A stretch of DNA of 64,000 nucleotides from Hydractinia symbiolongicarpus (lineage: Eukaryota; Cnidaria; Hydrozoa; Anthoathecata; Hydractiniidae): positions 33,422,501 through 33,486,500 of the forward strand of contig NC_079879.1 in NCBI RefSeq assembly GCF_029227915.1, in the 5' to 3' direction. The position numbers and the translations under genes were made by a program. Position 1 is the first letter of the stretch. Every line of letters begins with the position of its first letter. The notes below the pieces were generated by a model. It made no database searches, was not told the origin of the DNA, and saw nothing but the letters and a program-made list of their open reading frames with translations. Positions 25,250 through 36,289 of the stretch are shown here, piece after piece.

Positions 25250-26455
25250 AAGAGTTCTAGCTATTTTAAAAGTTATTAAAATTATAAAGAAAGAACTAAT
25301 AAACTGTTTGTGAGAAAGGAAATAAAATAAATTTGTATTACTAGATAACTAGCTGGGAGACTTTGCATGGCAAAATGTCACACAAATTGCTCTTCCAATC
25401 GTCTACGAAACAACTTCTTCCAGATATTTATTTGTCGAAAGGTTAGCACATTAAAGATTGACAACAAAAAACCCCATTGTCTTAATCGTAGTGGCCATAT
25501 GGTCGTGACTGATCATCCCCTACGTCTATTACTTGAGTATAAAAAGTGCAATGACTTGAGTAGCATTAAGATCAGTGCAAAATAATAAACATATAAATAA
25601 TTTCGTATTACCTATACTTCTTGAATTCTAGAAATTAGAAATTTTAAAGGAGGGTGAACTTTTAAAGAAAATAATCAGACGTGTATTTTAATGTTTTGCT
25701 TAACATCTGTGCATATGCTAAGAAACTTAAAGACGTATAAAGCTTGCTATAATATTTCTAATCTAAATATTGATTAAACTCAAGTACATATTCTTATAGT
25801 CCATGGCCCAGTATGAATAGGGTTCATTTCTTGCATGATGTCATACTGTAGCTTGATTCATCAAAATGTTAGTTTTCAATAGATATCAGGGTAGTGGTGA
25901 TTCATTGTTGTCTTCGAAAACAGTTAAATTTAGGAACTCTGTTGCTGCTTATTTTAGCTATGTAATACACATCAGACCCTCTAACTCGCCTCCCTATAAT
26001 TCGAGCGCCTCTAGTGCCGGAGAATTAAGCATATTTTGGTACCACTTTTAAAAAAAGAATAACATCTAAATCTCCTTACGCAGTATAAACATAACAACCT
26101 GAATAAAGAATTTACCCCGGCAAATGCATTCTGAATCAGCACTTAAAATCGTCCAAATTTTTTGACAAATATGCCACTAGAAAAAGTTAAAAAATCGATT
26201 GGCAGTCGTTGATTATTACAATACAATTCTTTACGAAATACAAGCACTAAAAATGAAAAAACATTTTAAGAACATTTTAATTAAATTTAAACCTTATTTT
26301 CAAGACAATAACGCTATATCTTTAATTTAAACGTTTTGGTGGATAAAACATGAAATTAATCAGGTTTTGTATATAAGGCGTTGGTGAGTAAAGCTAAGAT
26401 AAGAATATAGCTGTAAATATTTCCCAAACATACTGCCACTTTACTCTAAAGTATA
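25250..26455. other. Intergenic stretch, no gene seen
   Basis: Short open frames only, with no recognisable domain or splice structure. Confidence 0.5.
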
Positions 26456-26459
26456 TATT

Positions 26460-28045
26460 TCTTTAATAATAGCCGTCGTCTGTCTGTCTGTCTGTGTGTC
26501 CGCGAAAGCCGTGTCCCGTAACGGAAACACGAAATTTTTAAAATGCGCACCAATATCAAATGCGATATATTTTTACCGACTTTGTTTTGACCGCTTGCGC
26601 GTAGTATACCAATCACGACGCCCAATTCTTTAAAGAAAAAAGATTTTCGCGACCAGAAAGAATCCAAGATCTTCGCGGAACGAAGGTCATTTTGATTTTG
26701 GTAACGGTCGTGTGTATGGTCAGTGTGTGAGGTTTGTAGGCCTATTTTACTTTTTTATCTTCTAAAAGCTTTATATATTTGTAATATTTGTTTTCTGTTT
26801 GTTTTCAATTTTACGATAAATATATTGTCACGTTTTTTAGCCGCGTACAAATCTTACACGCACCAGTTTTGGGATGTTTGGCTAGGAACGAAGATTAGCT
26901 AGCTAGCTAGAGCCTCACTTATTGCTATTCTGTTTGGTGTAAGAGATTTTTATCCTAGCCAACATTTATTTTTATGTTGAGGCTGTGTCTTTTATTATTT
27001 TCCCAAACACTTTTTCTGCAAATAAAATGGTTGAGCAAATGTTTTAACTGAACAGGTAACAACAGGCTGTTCCCTGTGTTTTTATTTCAGCCATAGTTGC
27101 AATGAAGTTTTTTTGGAAAAGGGTATTACGCCTATATGCCTGTTCAACTATATTCAACTGTACTAAGCGCTTAGCCCAGTGTTAACAACAGACTTCCTTC
27201 TGCAACGTTGTTCGCATGTACCAAAGGGTCAGCCTACTGTGATAATTAAGTTTTAAACTTTCTCGGTAATCATGCCGGTACGGTTGTGCAACACGGTTTA
27301 CCCGGACTAACTGCTCAGCCCGGTTTTAACAATGGACTGTTTCCTGTTTGTTTTTATTTAAACAGATTCTGCGATAAAGTTTTTTCAACAGTGTATTATC
27401 CCGATACGCCTAAGTAAGCGGTCAGCTCGGTGTCACAATTAATCTTTTTACTTTCACAGGAATAATTGACCGACTGTTGTTGCTCTGATGGGGTAACAAC
27501 GGTTTTAGCTCTGTTTTTATTTCATCTAACGTTGCGGGAAAGTTATTTTTTGAAAAAATAGTCGCAACACTATAATGGTGTATGCGCTTCACTTGATTTA
27601 CGACATACTGTATACCAGTACTAAAGTGCTTCACCTGATCGTGTGCAATAGTTTACGACTACCATTAATTGTTCCATCGGTGTTTTCAAAGCTGTTTGCC
27701 TGTACTAGGCGTTCAACCTGGTTGAACAAATAATTTTGAATTTACGCAGAGACTTATTCTGCAAAATAAAATAATATTGACCGATTGTTTTTGTTATGAT
27801 GGAGTAAAAACGGTTTGTAAACTGTGTTTTTATTTCAGCTTTTGTTGTGGGATAGTTATTTTTTTAAAAATATTTGACATTCGCAACACTATAATGGTGC
27901 GCTTCACTTAATTTACGACATACTGTATACCTGTACTAAAGCGCTCCACAGTTCACGGCTCTTATTAAGCGCTCCACAGAGGGTTTAACACCGGATCACA
28001 CCTTGACCTGTGGCTTACCCCGGCGTTTCAACGCCAGTTTTTCCG
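26460..28045 (+). repeat. Helitron-like 5' end followed by imperfect internal repeats
   Basis: TCTTTAATAATAGCCGTCGT with a GTCTGTCTGTC run at 26460-26495 matches the family 5' end and continues CCCGTAACGGAAACACGAA, as in the copy at 28050. From about 27050 to 27990 four imperfect direct repeats carry (GTAA)CAACGG...CTGTTTTTATTTCA...TGCG.(GA)AAGTT, with GCAACACTATAATGGTG in two. Related sequence lies in reverse at 38560-38930 and forward near 45960-46010. It may be one larger element or nested copies. Confidence 0.5.
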
Positions 28046-28049
28046 GCTA

Positions 28050-28243
28050 TCTCTTTAAAAATAGCTGTCGTCTGTCTGTGTTTCTGCGAAAGCGGCGTCC
28101 CGTAACGGAAACACGAAATTTTTATAATGCGCACGAATATCAAATGCGATATACTTTTATCCACTTTGTTGCGACGGGTTAATTTAAAGGACGAGCGAAC
28201 GCGACGGGCGACCCCGTGGATTTTTCCACGGGCTTACGACTAG
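28050..28243 (+). mobile_element. Helitron-like non-autonomous element, 194 bp
   Basis: 5' TCTCTTTAAAAATAGCTGTC with GTCTGTCTGTG; 3' hairpin CCCGTGGATTTTTCCACGGG then CTTACGACTAG followed by T. It shares CCCGTAACGGAAACACGAA and ATCAAATGCGATATA with its neighbours. Confidence 0.6.
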
Positions 28244-28245
28244 TC

Positions 28246-28414
28246 TCTATAATAATAGCCGTCGTCTGTCTGTCTCTGCGCGGACACCCCGCTGAGTTCG
28301 CTAATCGTGCTACGGAAACACGAATATCGAATGCGATATATTTTATCCACTTTGTTGCGACGGGTAAATTTAAAGGACGGGCGACCCCGTGGATTTTTCC
28401 ACGGGCTAACGACT
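28246..28414 (+). mobile_element. Second Helitron-like copy, head-to-tail with the first
   Basis: 5' TCTATAATAATAGCCGTCGT; 3' hairpin CCCGTGGATTTTTCCACGGG then CTAACGACTG, where the terminal CTAG has changed. It begins almost exactly where the previous copy ends, so one appears inserted at the other's 3' boundary. Confidence 0.55.
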
Positions 28415-28465
28415 GTTTATTAGATTCCTATTATTTTGTTGCCAGTGTTTATGCATCATGTATCA

Positions 28466-28466
<1 letters not shown>

Positions 28467-28502
<36 letters not shown>
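28467..28502. repeat. (GTT)n microsatellite
   Basis: About eleven uninterrupted TTG/GTT triplets. Confidence 0.95.
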
Positions 28503-28504
<2 letters not shown>

Positions 28505-28749
28505 GATGAAAAAAACATATTTGTTCCCAAGGCAAAGCGCTTGTAATTATTTCGAAGTTATGCATAATAAATATTTCGAACGCTTTTAGCCAATCTCGTC
28601 CTATCATGTCACTTATCTTAATAATTTTCCTGCCATTATGAAAATTACTTAACAATGTCTTATATAGTAATGTGAGTTATATATGTCCATTAACAATTAC
28701 AAAGTGTGTTTTTGCAATATTGTTTTCTTTAACTAACTTTCGGCTGTAT

Positions 28750-29820
28750 ACACGATGATATTGTTGATGGTATGCATAAGGATGATTTTCGTGCTTTGCT
28801 TATACTTGCCACCAAAGAGATATTTTTTTTGTTTGATAGTGAATATAATAGCCAGACTGATGATGTCGCCATGGGTTCACCACTTGGACCCACATTGGCC
28901 AATATTTTTCTCTATTTTTATATGAAACAATGGCGATCAGTCTGTCCTACACAATTTAAATTTTTATATTACCAACGTTTTGTAGATGATATTTTTCTAT
29001 TGTTCAATTCTTTGGATCATTGTAATGAACTTAAGGACTTTATGAATACTAAACACCCCAACATGAAGTTTACTTGTGAAAAAAAAGAGAGAAGCCTTGC
29101 ATTTTTGGATGTTTTAGTAAGTTAGGAGAATGGTAATTTTGTCACTTCTTTGTACCGCAAACCCACTTTTAGTGGTGTTTTCACTAGCTTCATCTCTACT
29201 ACTTACAAGTATGTCTTGGTTTTTACCTTATTGTTTAGATGTTTTTCCTTAGTATTGGACTTTTCCAAATTTTATGTCGAGGTTAATACTTTGAAGTATT
29301 TATTGTTAAGGAATGGATATCCTAGTAATTTCATTGATTCTTGTATTCACAGCTTTTTAAATAGGATACACTTGTGTAAGAAACAAATTGTTGGCGCGGT
29401 TCATAAAAAGGATATCTTAGTTGTTCTACCGTATTTACCGTGTTTTGCTACAGGCCTGTACTTGCTTAGTCAAATTTTTTTCCAAGTCGTTGCCTTTCTG
29501 TCATCTTTGTGTAGTTTTTAAGTCTTAAGTTGGGAACACTTTTCAGGTTCAAGGATCAAATACCTAACACTCGCCCCTAGTGTCATTTATAAATTTTCGT
29601 GTAGTAGATGCAATGCTACTTATGTTGGTAAAACCAAACGACATCTGAAAGTGAGGGTGTCCGAACATATAGGTATCTCAGCTCTCACCGAAAAACGTGT
29701 TGCGAAGCAACAAGACACTGCCGTAGGAGACCATATGATGGAGTGTGATTGCCTCGCTAATTTTAATGACTTTTTTATACTGTTTACAAAGAGGCACATA
29801 ATTATACATTCGAAATAAAG
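28750..29820 (+). mobile_element. Second Penelope-like retroelement remnant
   Basis: RT segment from about 28754: DDVAMGSPLGPTLANIF, then YYQRFVDDIFLLF with an intact FVDD catalytic motif, then LAFLDVLVS. An in-frame TAG follows at 29123-29125, and the frame continues with SLYRKPTFSGVF to a TAA at 29519. Other frames carry LGTLFRFKDQIPN. The GIY-YIG part at 29570-29815 reads VIYKFSCSRCNATYVGKTKR then a histidine-rich stretch with SEHIG and GDHMMECDC. It has a premature stop and at least one indel, so it is inactive, but it is better preserved than the copy at 1-1165 and differs from it in sequence. Confidence 0.85.
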
Positions 29821-30097
29821 GGAAGTCTTGTGATATAAAGGAGAAGCTACCTCCTAACAAGAACGTAATGAGCTCTCCATTATATTTATTTATTTAAATT
29901 TCTTTTGCACACGTTCACGATTATTTTATAATTTTTGTTTTTCTCTTAATGATCCTTAAAGTTGTAGAACAGAATTGTAGTTGTTAAACGTGATCATAGC
30001 TATAGCATACAGCCGAACGCTAGCTAAAGAAAAAAATATGTCAAAAACACACTTTTTAAAAGTCTCATATGTAACTTTCCGTAAGCTCTATTATTCT

Positions 30098-30715
30098 GAA
30101 ACCTCCTTTATTCGAACACCTCTATTATTTGAACACCTCTATTATTCGAACACCTCTGTTATTCGAGTACCTCTATCATTTGAAAACCTCTATTATTCGA
30201 ACACCTCTACTATTCGGACATCTCGTCGAACACCACTATTAGTCGACCACCTGTGCTATTATTCGAACACCTCTGTTATTCGGACACCTCTATTTATTGA
30301 ACACCTCTGTTATTCGGACACCTCTATTTATTGAACACCTCTGTTATTCGGACACCTCTATTATTCGAACACCTCTGTTATTCGGACACCTCTATTATTC
30401 GAACACCTCTGTTATTCGGACACCTCTATTATTCGAACACCTCTGTTATTCGAACACCTCTACTATTCGAGCGCCTCTATTGTTCTAGCACCTCTATTAG
30501 TTAAACACCTTTATTATTCGAATACCTTTGTTGTTCGAATACCTCTGTTATTCGAAAACCTGTATTGTTCGAACATCTCTATTGTTCGAACACCTCTTTT
30601 ATTTGAACACTTCCATTATTTAAGCACGTCTATGTTCGAACACCTCTTTTATTTGAACACTTCCATTATTTAAGCACGTCTATGTTCGAACACCTCCATT
30701 ATTTGAACGACTTTT
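30098..30715. repeat. 17-bp minisatellite with a 34-bp higher-order unit
   Basis: Units of the type CACCTCTATTATTCGAA alternate with CACCTCTGTTATTCGGA, giving a 34-bp dimer that is most regular at 30240-30450 and decays on both sides. The edges contain TTTATTTGAACACTTCC variants. Open frames across it (such as SYSNTSVIRTPL-like peptides) are repeat artefacts. Confidence 0.93.
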
Positions 30716-31619
30716 TCTGTCATGTAGAGAATCTACTCTCTTTGTTTCGAACACTTAGAGTCTTAAGGGGTTACTAAACCGAACAACAATATGTAATAAA
30801 CAGACCACGCAAAAGATCATGTACACGAAAGTATACGCACTTTACAACTGTAGAGACAACCTCTTTATGAACAATTACTTTCCTTGGACAAAAAGTTGCT
30901 ATCTCCTGAATAGAAACATTTGGTATTCTTTTTGGCGGTAAAATAAGTTATGGTTTGTAAAATATATTACAGTAAGTTTGTAACAACGACAACACAAGTT
31001 GATGTATTTGGTTTGGCAAAAAATGCTACATTACTAGCTCTAAGTATGCAATCAATATCATTGTCGTTGACTCAACTGCTTTTATTTGGGCAATCTGATA
31101 TGTTTCATGTACTTTTTTCAAGTCTCCTTTTACTAGTCATCAGCTTTGAGTCTTAATTCCGTAGGTTGTCAGTTACGGTTAGGTTAGGTCAGTTATGTTG
31201 TTAAGATTCAACTATTCTAAACTCACTAGTAAATCTTCATTTTCAAAAAGTCGTTGTTTCTGGTTATATCGGCTTGAAGCAGAGAATGTTTTTTTGTATT
31301 ATCATTACGAAGCAACATTTGATTTGAATAAAGATGTATTTAAAATATAGTTGAATTTCCACGCCTGAAGGCGTAGAAAATTCTTTAGAACCGTCGTTCT
31401 TTTCTTTCGGAGCATTTTTTGAGAAAAAATCGCCCCTGGGATTCTATGTTCCTCTGAGAGGAGGATAGTATTGGTGGGGCGATTTTCACGAAGCGAATTG
31501 AGCGGCGAATTCGACGGCGAATTGTATCTGAGCATGCGCAGTTCGATGCAAAATTGCAACGTCACAGATTGAAACTTCGTACCCAAGCTCCTTAAGTACT
31601 GGGAAGTCATCTAAATGAC

Positions 31620-31990
31620 GTTTCAGGCCAAAATTGGTATTTGTTTTTAACAAAATTTGGCACAGTTAACAAAAAAAGTATGCTGAACATAATGGTGACA
31701 TTAAAATTTTGATTTTTGTCACCTAAATGCCATTTTAGGCCAATGTTGGTCCAAAAATTAAGACAACTTCATTTTCGGCCAAACTTGGTACAGTTAACAA
31801 ATAAAGTATGCTGAAAATTATGATGATACAAAAGTTTGAATTTTTGTCACCTAAATGTCAATTCAAGCGAAAATTTGTCCAAAAACTAAAACTACTTCAT
31901 TTCGACAAAAATTGGCACAGTTAATAAAAAAAGTATGCTGAAAATGATGGTCACAGCAAAATTTTGATTTTTTGTCAACTGAATGCCGTT
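31620..31990. repeat. Tandem repeat of about 128 bp, three copies
   Basis: The landmark GTTAACAAAAAAAGTATGCTGA occurs at 31665, 31793 and 31920 (spacing 128 and 127) with flanking TTTTTGTCACCTAAATG. A related single copy is at about 39835-39920 (TTTGGCACGGCGAACAACAG). Confidence 0.8.
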
Positions 31991-32589
31991 TAAGACCACA
32001 AACGTTTCAATCGCAAGACTTTTAACCATAAATGATAGGCTGTATTTTTTGTTAGCAATTTCTTTTAAAATGTCAGTTTATTATGACACGTTTCGTTTTG
32101 TTTGCGTTTGTTGTAAGATATAATGTCACTTGTGTGCTTTATCTTCAGAGCTTCATGCACCAAACCTCTTCGAATGTTTGGCATAATAACACAACGAATT
32201 AGCAGGTTGTCATCAAATATTTTGGTAGCGAGCGGAAATTTATAGAGCCCCCAGGGGTTCTTGTTACGTTTAAAATAAAGTTGATTCAAAGAAAGAAATT
32301 TAAACCGTGTCTACATTTTTATTCTGATATTAATAAATGACATTGAAGAAGAAGTGGTGTTTAAAAATTCGAAACAGTTAGAACAGAGAATCAGATATCA
32401 TCGAATTGCTTTTTTAGTTTAACCATATTTCAAAGAGAAAGAATTGTACCTGTTAATAATATTTTTGTCGTGTTTCAGTATTATATTTCTTTTTTTATTA
32501 TCATCTCTTTTGTCCTATAAGCATTTAAATAGGGTCAGTAGCAAAGAAACACAAGCCTCATTTTAATCATTATCAATCCAATTCTTGTG

Positions 32590-32712
32590 CTGAACGTTGA
32601 GCAGCAGGGCTCAGTTTACACTTTTATAGTCTCTGGCATGACTCTGTCGGGTTTGAACCCAAGACCTTCCGCGCTGGAGGCGAACGCTCTACCACAAGGC
32701 CAGCAGTCGGTG
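32590..32712 (-). mobile_element. tRNA-derived SINE, family 2
   Basis: On the minus strand TGGCCTTGTGGTAGAGCG (A box) and GGTTCAAACC (B box, 32650-32659) lie about 35 bases apart, followed by a non-tRNA tail. The T-stem is poorly paired, so it is a SINE head rather than a working tRNA. A short decayed piece of the same B-box region is at 40684-40712. Confidence 0.65.
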
Positions 32713-33261
32713 ACTACTTGCCCAGGAAATCTAATTAAATTAGTGGTGTAGTTTGTCTGGAGTTGGCAACTGTTGTCTTTTATTTGAAATAATTTTAGAC
32801 GTTCTCGACCAATCAGAGCGTTCAGATGGTACTATTCACGAGTTTTTTATCCGGCGCTACCTATTCTTAAATCCTTTTTTGTAATTAACCGCACATATAT
32901 ATTTTAAAGAATAAAAAAGATAGAAACACATCACTATAACAGTAAAAATGTATTTTTCTCGTACTTACAAAATTTATAAAATGTTGTCTCCGACGCCAAA
33001 GGAAATAACAGCGTAATGATATAGCCAGAGAAATGTTAATTTATGTCTGGTCAGCATGTTTGTTAGTTGTTGATTCCAAAGCAGTTGATTTTTCCCATAA
33101 GTATATAGGGTCAGTTAAATGTCGAAATGTGTGTCTAATCAGCAGGTAAGGTTGGTTGACTGGTTATTAATACATACCAGCCAGGCAAATATGTCAACAT
33201 ACCATTGACGTCATGGAAGGTGATTGAATCGTAGCTACTAATTAATTAACTTAATTGTCGC

Positions 33262-34582
33262 TCACAAAAATAGAGAAAGTAACGTATTTTGCAGCAACTC
33301 GCATGAACAGGATTTTGGTATTTCCAGTTGCACTGGTGTCCATTGATTAAGCCTTTTAAATCCAACTTCTTTCGAATCATATAATACCGTAGTAAAGGCT
33401 TTATTCGCGATACATACGCCGTCACCCGACAGGCAGGAATAATCGCCGTCATTGTCGCAAGTCACTACTTTATGATAACGTGGAAAGTATCTAAAAAATA
33501 ATACATAAGATATGATGTTCGTATGATATTGACATTGAAAAGCAGAACGGAAAGTTATTCCAACATTTTAAAACGTTAGTTTGCATGAAAATATTCGTTG
33601 AAAATACTCACAATATCGGTAAGGTAAGAGAATGGACGCATTCTGAACACATGTTGAACGTCTTTGTGTTTTTATTAACGTTTTTCTTTCCAATGCAAAA
33701 AAGCTTTCTTGATTTAGTTCCAGCAGGCAGACCAGGTAATTCTATTGACCTTCTTCTTCTTCTCTTAGCGCCGGTTACAACACCTTGGCCTAAAAAAATG
33801 AAAACATGTTAACCAAGTCTAAATTTTTAAATTAAAATGGACATTTTTGCGGGGGTTTTAATATCGTGAATCCTCGTGGATATACACTGTTGACCCTTAA
33901 CGAATGGATCTTGGACATCTGCGGGTAAAAATCGGACAGAATAGGTCAAGAGTTAGACTGCCATAACTCCTAAGTACTAGTTATTATGAAAAGTACTCGC
34001 AAGTTTTAGAAAATGACGAATTGTGCTACTCGACGATAGTAAACATGAATCGTATAGGCTTTGTCGTCAGCCAGCTCAAGTTTCGGAAAGTAGATTATTT
34101 GTTGACCGAAGAACGAAAGATCTTTTCAAAAACGGGCTGTAATTTAAGTAGCTAAATTTAGGTATTGCAGAAATCCAGACTTTTTAGGGTAAAAATAACC
34201 CAAAATTTTTGAACATTGGCGTGACATTAACTTTTCAGACTCTAATTTCAGACTTTGTATTTATTACAAATTCTATACGTCATCATTTAAGAGGCCTTCA
34301 CTCACCTGGGCACTGTTGATGTTGTTGTATATAAGCTCTGTAACTTGGAGTATTCACCATTTGATTTTTCAGCTGGGTAGCCAAGTTTAATTCAATATTT
34401 GTTTTATTTCGCCCGCATGCTTCATATTTTGTTGTTTTTTCATAAATGACCTCACTAGCATTTTTGATTAAATTTTCCAAACAATGCTGAGTTTCTTCCA
34501 AGACTTTAATCGGTTCTTCAGTTGGAATTGTTGCCACGTGTAGAACAGCAGAAAATAGCGTCAGTAAAATTAGTTTAGAATA
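33262..34582 (-). CDS. Ligand gene D: diverged secreted cystine-knot protein; start exon not found
   Basis: Predicted exons on the minus strand are 34306-34582 (acceptor CTTTCTTTTAG), 33612-33789 and 33262-33490 (TGA), 228 codons in frame with the same phases as A-C. The leader reads YSKLILLTLFSAVLHVA and begins directly at the acceptor, so an upstream exon must supply ATG; no ATG|GT was found between 34583 and 34890. Pro-region Cys are in YEACGR and QQCPG, with an extra Cys in TQHCLEN. KRRRRR before SIELP is a stronger furin-type site than in A-C. Mature Cys: LFCIGKK, MCSEC, VTCDNDG, YSCL, GVCIA, SCSC; YFPRYH is kept. Intact frames argue against a pseudogene, but initiation is unresolved. 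Confidence 0.7.
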
Positions 34583-34890
34583 CTAAAAGAAAGGTGAAAT
34601 AGAAGATAAGTAGGATAGCTAAATGTTATCCGGTTTATTCCACATTAGCTTGCCTGTCTACAAATGCGTTGTCAAAGATTTAAAGAATAGCAATAACAGG
34701 AGCATTTCGGTTCTTGCTTAAAACATCAGTAGAGTCATTTCGGGTAGAACGACTCATTAATTTTTTAATTAGTTATGTTAATAAAAGAACGTACATCTGT
34801 TAGCATATAATAATTGTATAACCTTTTGAGCGCAGCCATTCAAAAAATACGGCTATTTTTATACCGTTGATTATATACACATAGGTTCTC

Positions 34891-34910
34891 TATTTATATT
34901 CTCCTACGAT
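34891..34910 (-). promoter_or_regulatory. Partial promoter block upstream of gene D
   Basis: On the minus strand ATCGTAGGAGAA runs straight into the TATA box TATAAATA (34891-34898). CGTAGGAGAA resembles the core CGTAGGCGAA of A-C, but its 5' part differs and abuts the end of a Helitron-like element at 34914. Confidence 0.4.
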
Positions 34911-34913
34911 AGA

Positions 34914-34955
34914 CTAGTCGTCAATCCGTGGTATAATTCACGGGGTTGCCCGTCA
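34914..34955 (-). mobile_element. Helitron-like 3' terminus
   Basis: On the minus strand the hairpin CCCCGTGAATTATACCACGG is followed by ATTGACGACTAG and T. The 5' end was not located, so the full extent is unknown. Confidence 0.5.
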
Positions 34956-34959
34956 TCAT

Positions 34960-36250
34960 AATGTACTACTTTGCAGGGGTACCGAAATAAGGCTGAAATA
35001 AAGCTGCGCGACGACCATTTTGAACACGGAATTCCGGTATTATTATTTTTCTTGCTTTTTATTATTTATCTTATTACTCACGTTAACGTTTAGAAAGCAT
35101 GTAAATATACTCACTGCCACTTCTAAGTACTAAGCAACTAGCAAAAATTTCTTATATAATAACGTGTACTAAGCCAGTGAATTGCAACGTGTGTTGAACG
35201 GAGTAAGAATCTTATGTTTATTGCGCCTAGAAACACCATTATTAAAATTTATAATTAGCTTCATAAAAAGCACGCCCGACACCGCCAAGGGCCACTAGCG
35301 GAATTTGCTTTGAAAAACGTTTTTCTTAATTATAGGGTGGTAGAAAAAGCATGCATCGGTCCGCCTGTGATGATGGTGTACCATGTGTATAATCTACTTA
35401 ACCGCAGAAGTAAGAATTAAACATTAACATCAGATTATAACGGACAGTTTTACTGTCATTAATAAAGAAACAGCATTTGCCATGCCGCTAACGTTTTGTG
35501 GTTTCCTATAACTTTTTTTTTTATAGGAGTCAATTACTGAGTGGATTGAAACAAGCTTTCGTCTTGTTATGATTCCTCATTCGTTAGGATTGCTTGTAAT
35601 TTCAGCTATTTTATTTTCAATCCAATGTTACGATCAAAATAAAACTTTGTTTGTAAATAACTTAATTAAGCAATTAACATTTTTTAACTAGCAACACCAT
35701 TGATTGTATGAGCATCCCATCATGAAATTCTGTTCGAAGCACTTTCTTGTGTCTCCGGATGACATAGAAACAAAACGAAAAAGAAAAATGGAGGAAAAGA
35801 AAGATAGTTAGTTAGATGTTTTTAGCCCTCGATGTATTCGTAAATCACTCACTATACAAGGGAAAAAAGATTGGCATTCATAATGTGAAAGGCAGGGAAT
35901 TTGTTTAAATAAAAAAGTTTGCCAAATTATTACATCATTGAAAGTTTTAATTAAGGGTTGCACTTTTGTTTGTCGTTTAGCTTGCCAGCGAATTATATTT
36001 ATTATTATACTTGCATTTATAATGCCTGTTATACTAAATAAAGAATTTTTGTTTTCAGATATTTATTATTTAATAAAATAATTCCTGTGTAAATCACTTT
36101 AATGACCTTAATATATCTTGCTAAGAAAGCAACAGTGGTTCGGTTTGAAAGAATAGCCGTATTTTGTCTCTGTGTTCATATTAGTGCTCCAAAGCTTTAG
36201 TTAGAAATAATAAATATGCATGACAGGAGAAAAATGTAAGAAACGCCGAA
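34960..36250. other. Intergenic or element-internal stretch, no gene seen
   Basis: No supportable coding frame. It probably holds the bodies of the Helitron-like elements ending at 34914 (-) and 36281 (+), but their 5' ends could not be placed. Confidence 0.4.
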
Positions 36251-36253
36251 TCA

Positions 36254-36281
36254 GGGGATTTTTCCACGGGCTAACAACTAG
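36254..36281 (+). mobile_element. Helitron-like 3' terminus
   Basis: GGGGATTTTTCCACGGG, then CTAACAACTAG followed by T. The left hairpin arm is largely lost. The 5' end was not located. Confidence 0.5.
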
Positions 36282-36289
36282 TCTTTAAT

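Noticed and set aside
28449-28655. Poly-asparagine protein on the minus strand
   Set aside because: The Asn run is the (GTT)n microsatellite read on the other strand.
30297-30488. Repetitive 'SVIRTPL' open frames
   Set aside because: Translations of the 17/34-bp minisatellite.
32640-32712. Functional tRNA gene on the minus strand
   Set aside because: A and B boxes are present, but the T-stem does not pair well and a non-tRNA tail follows, so it is called a SINE.
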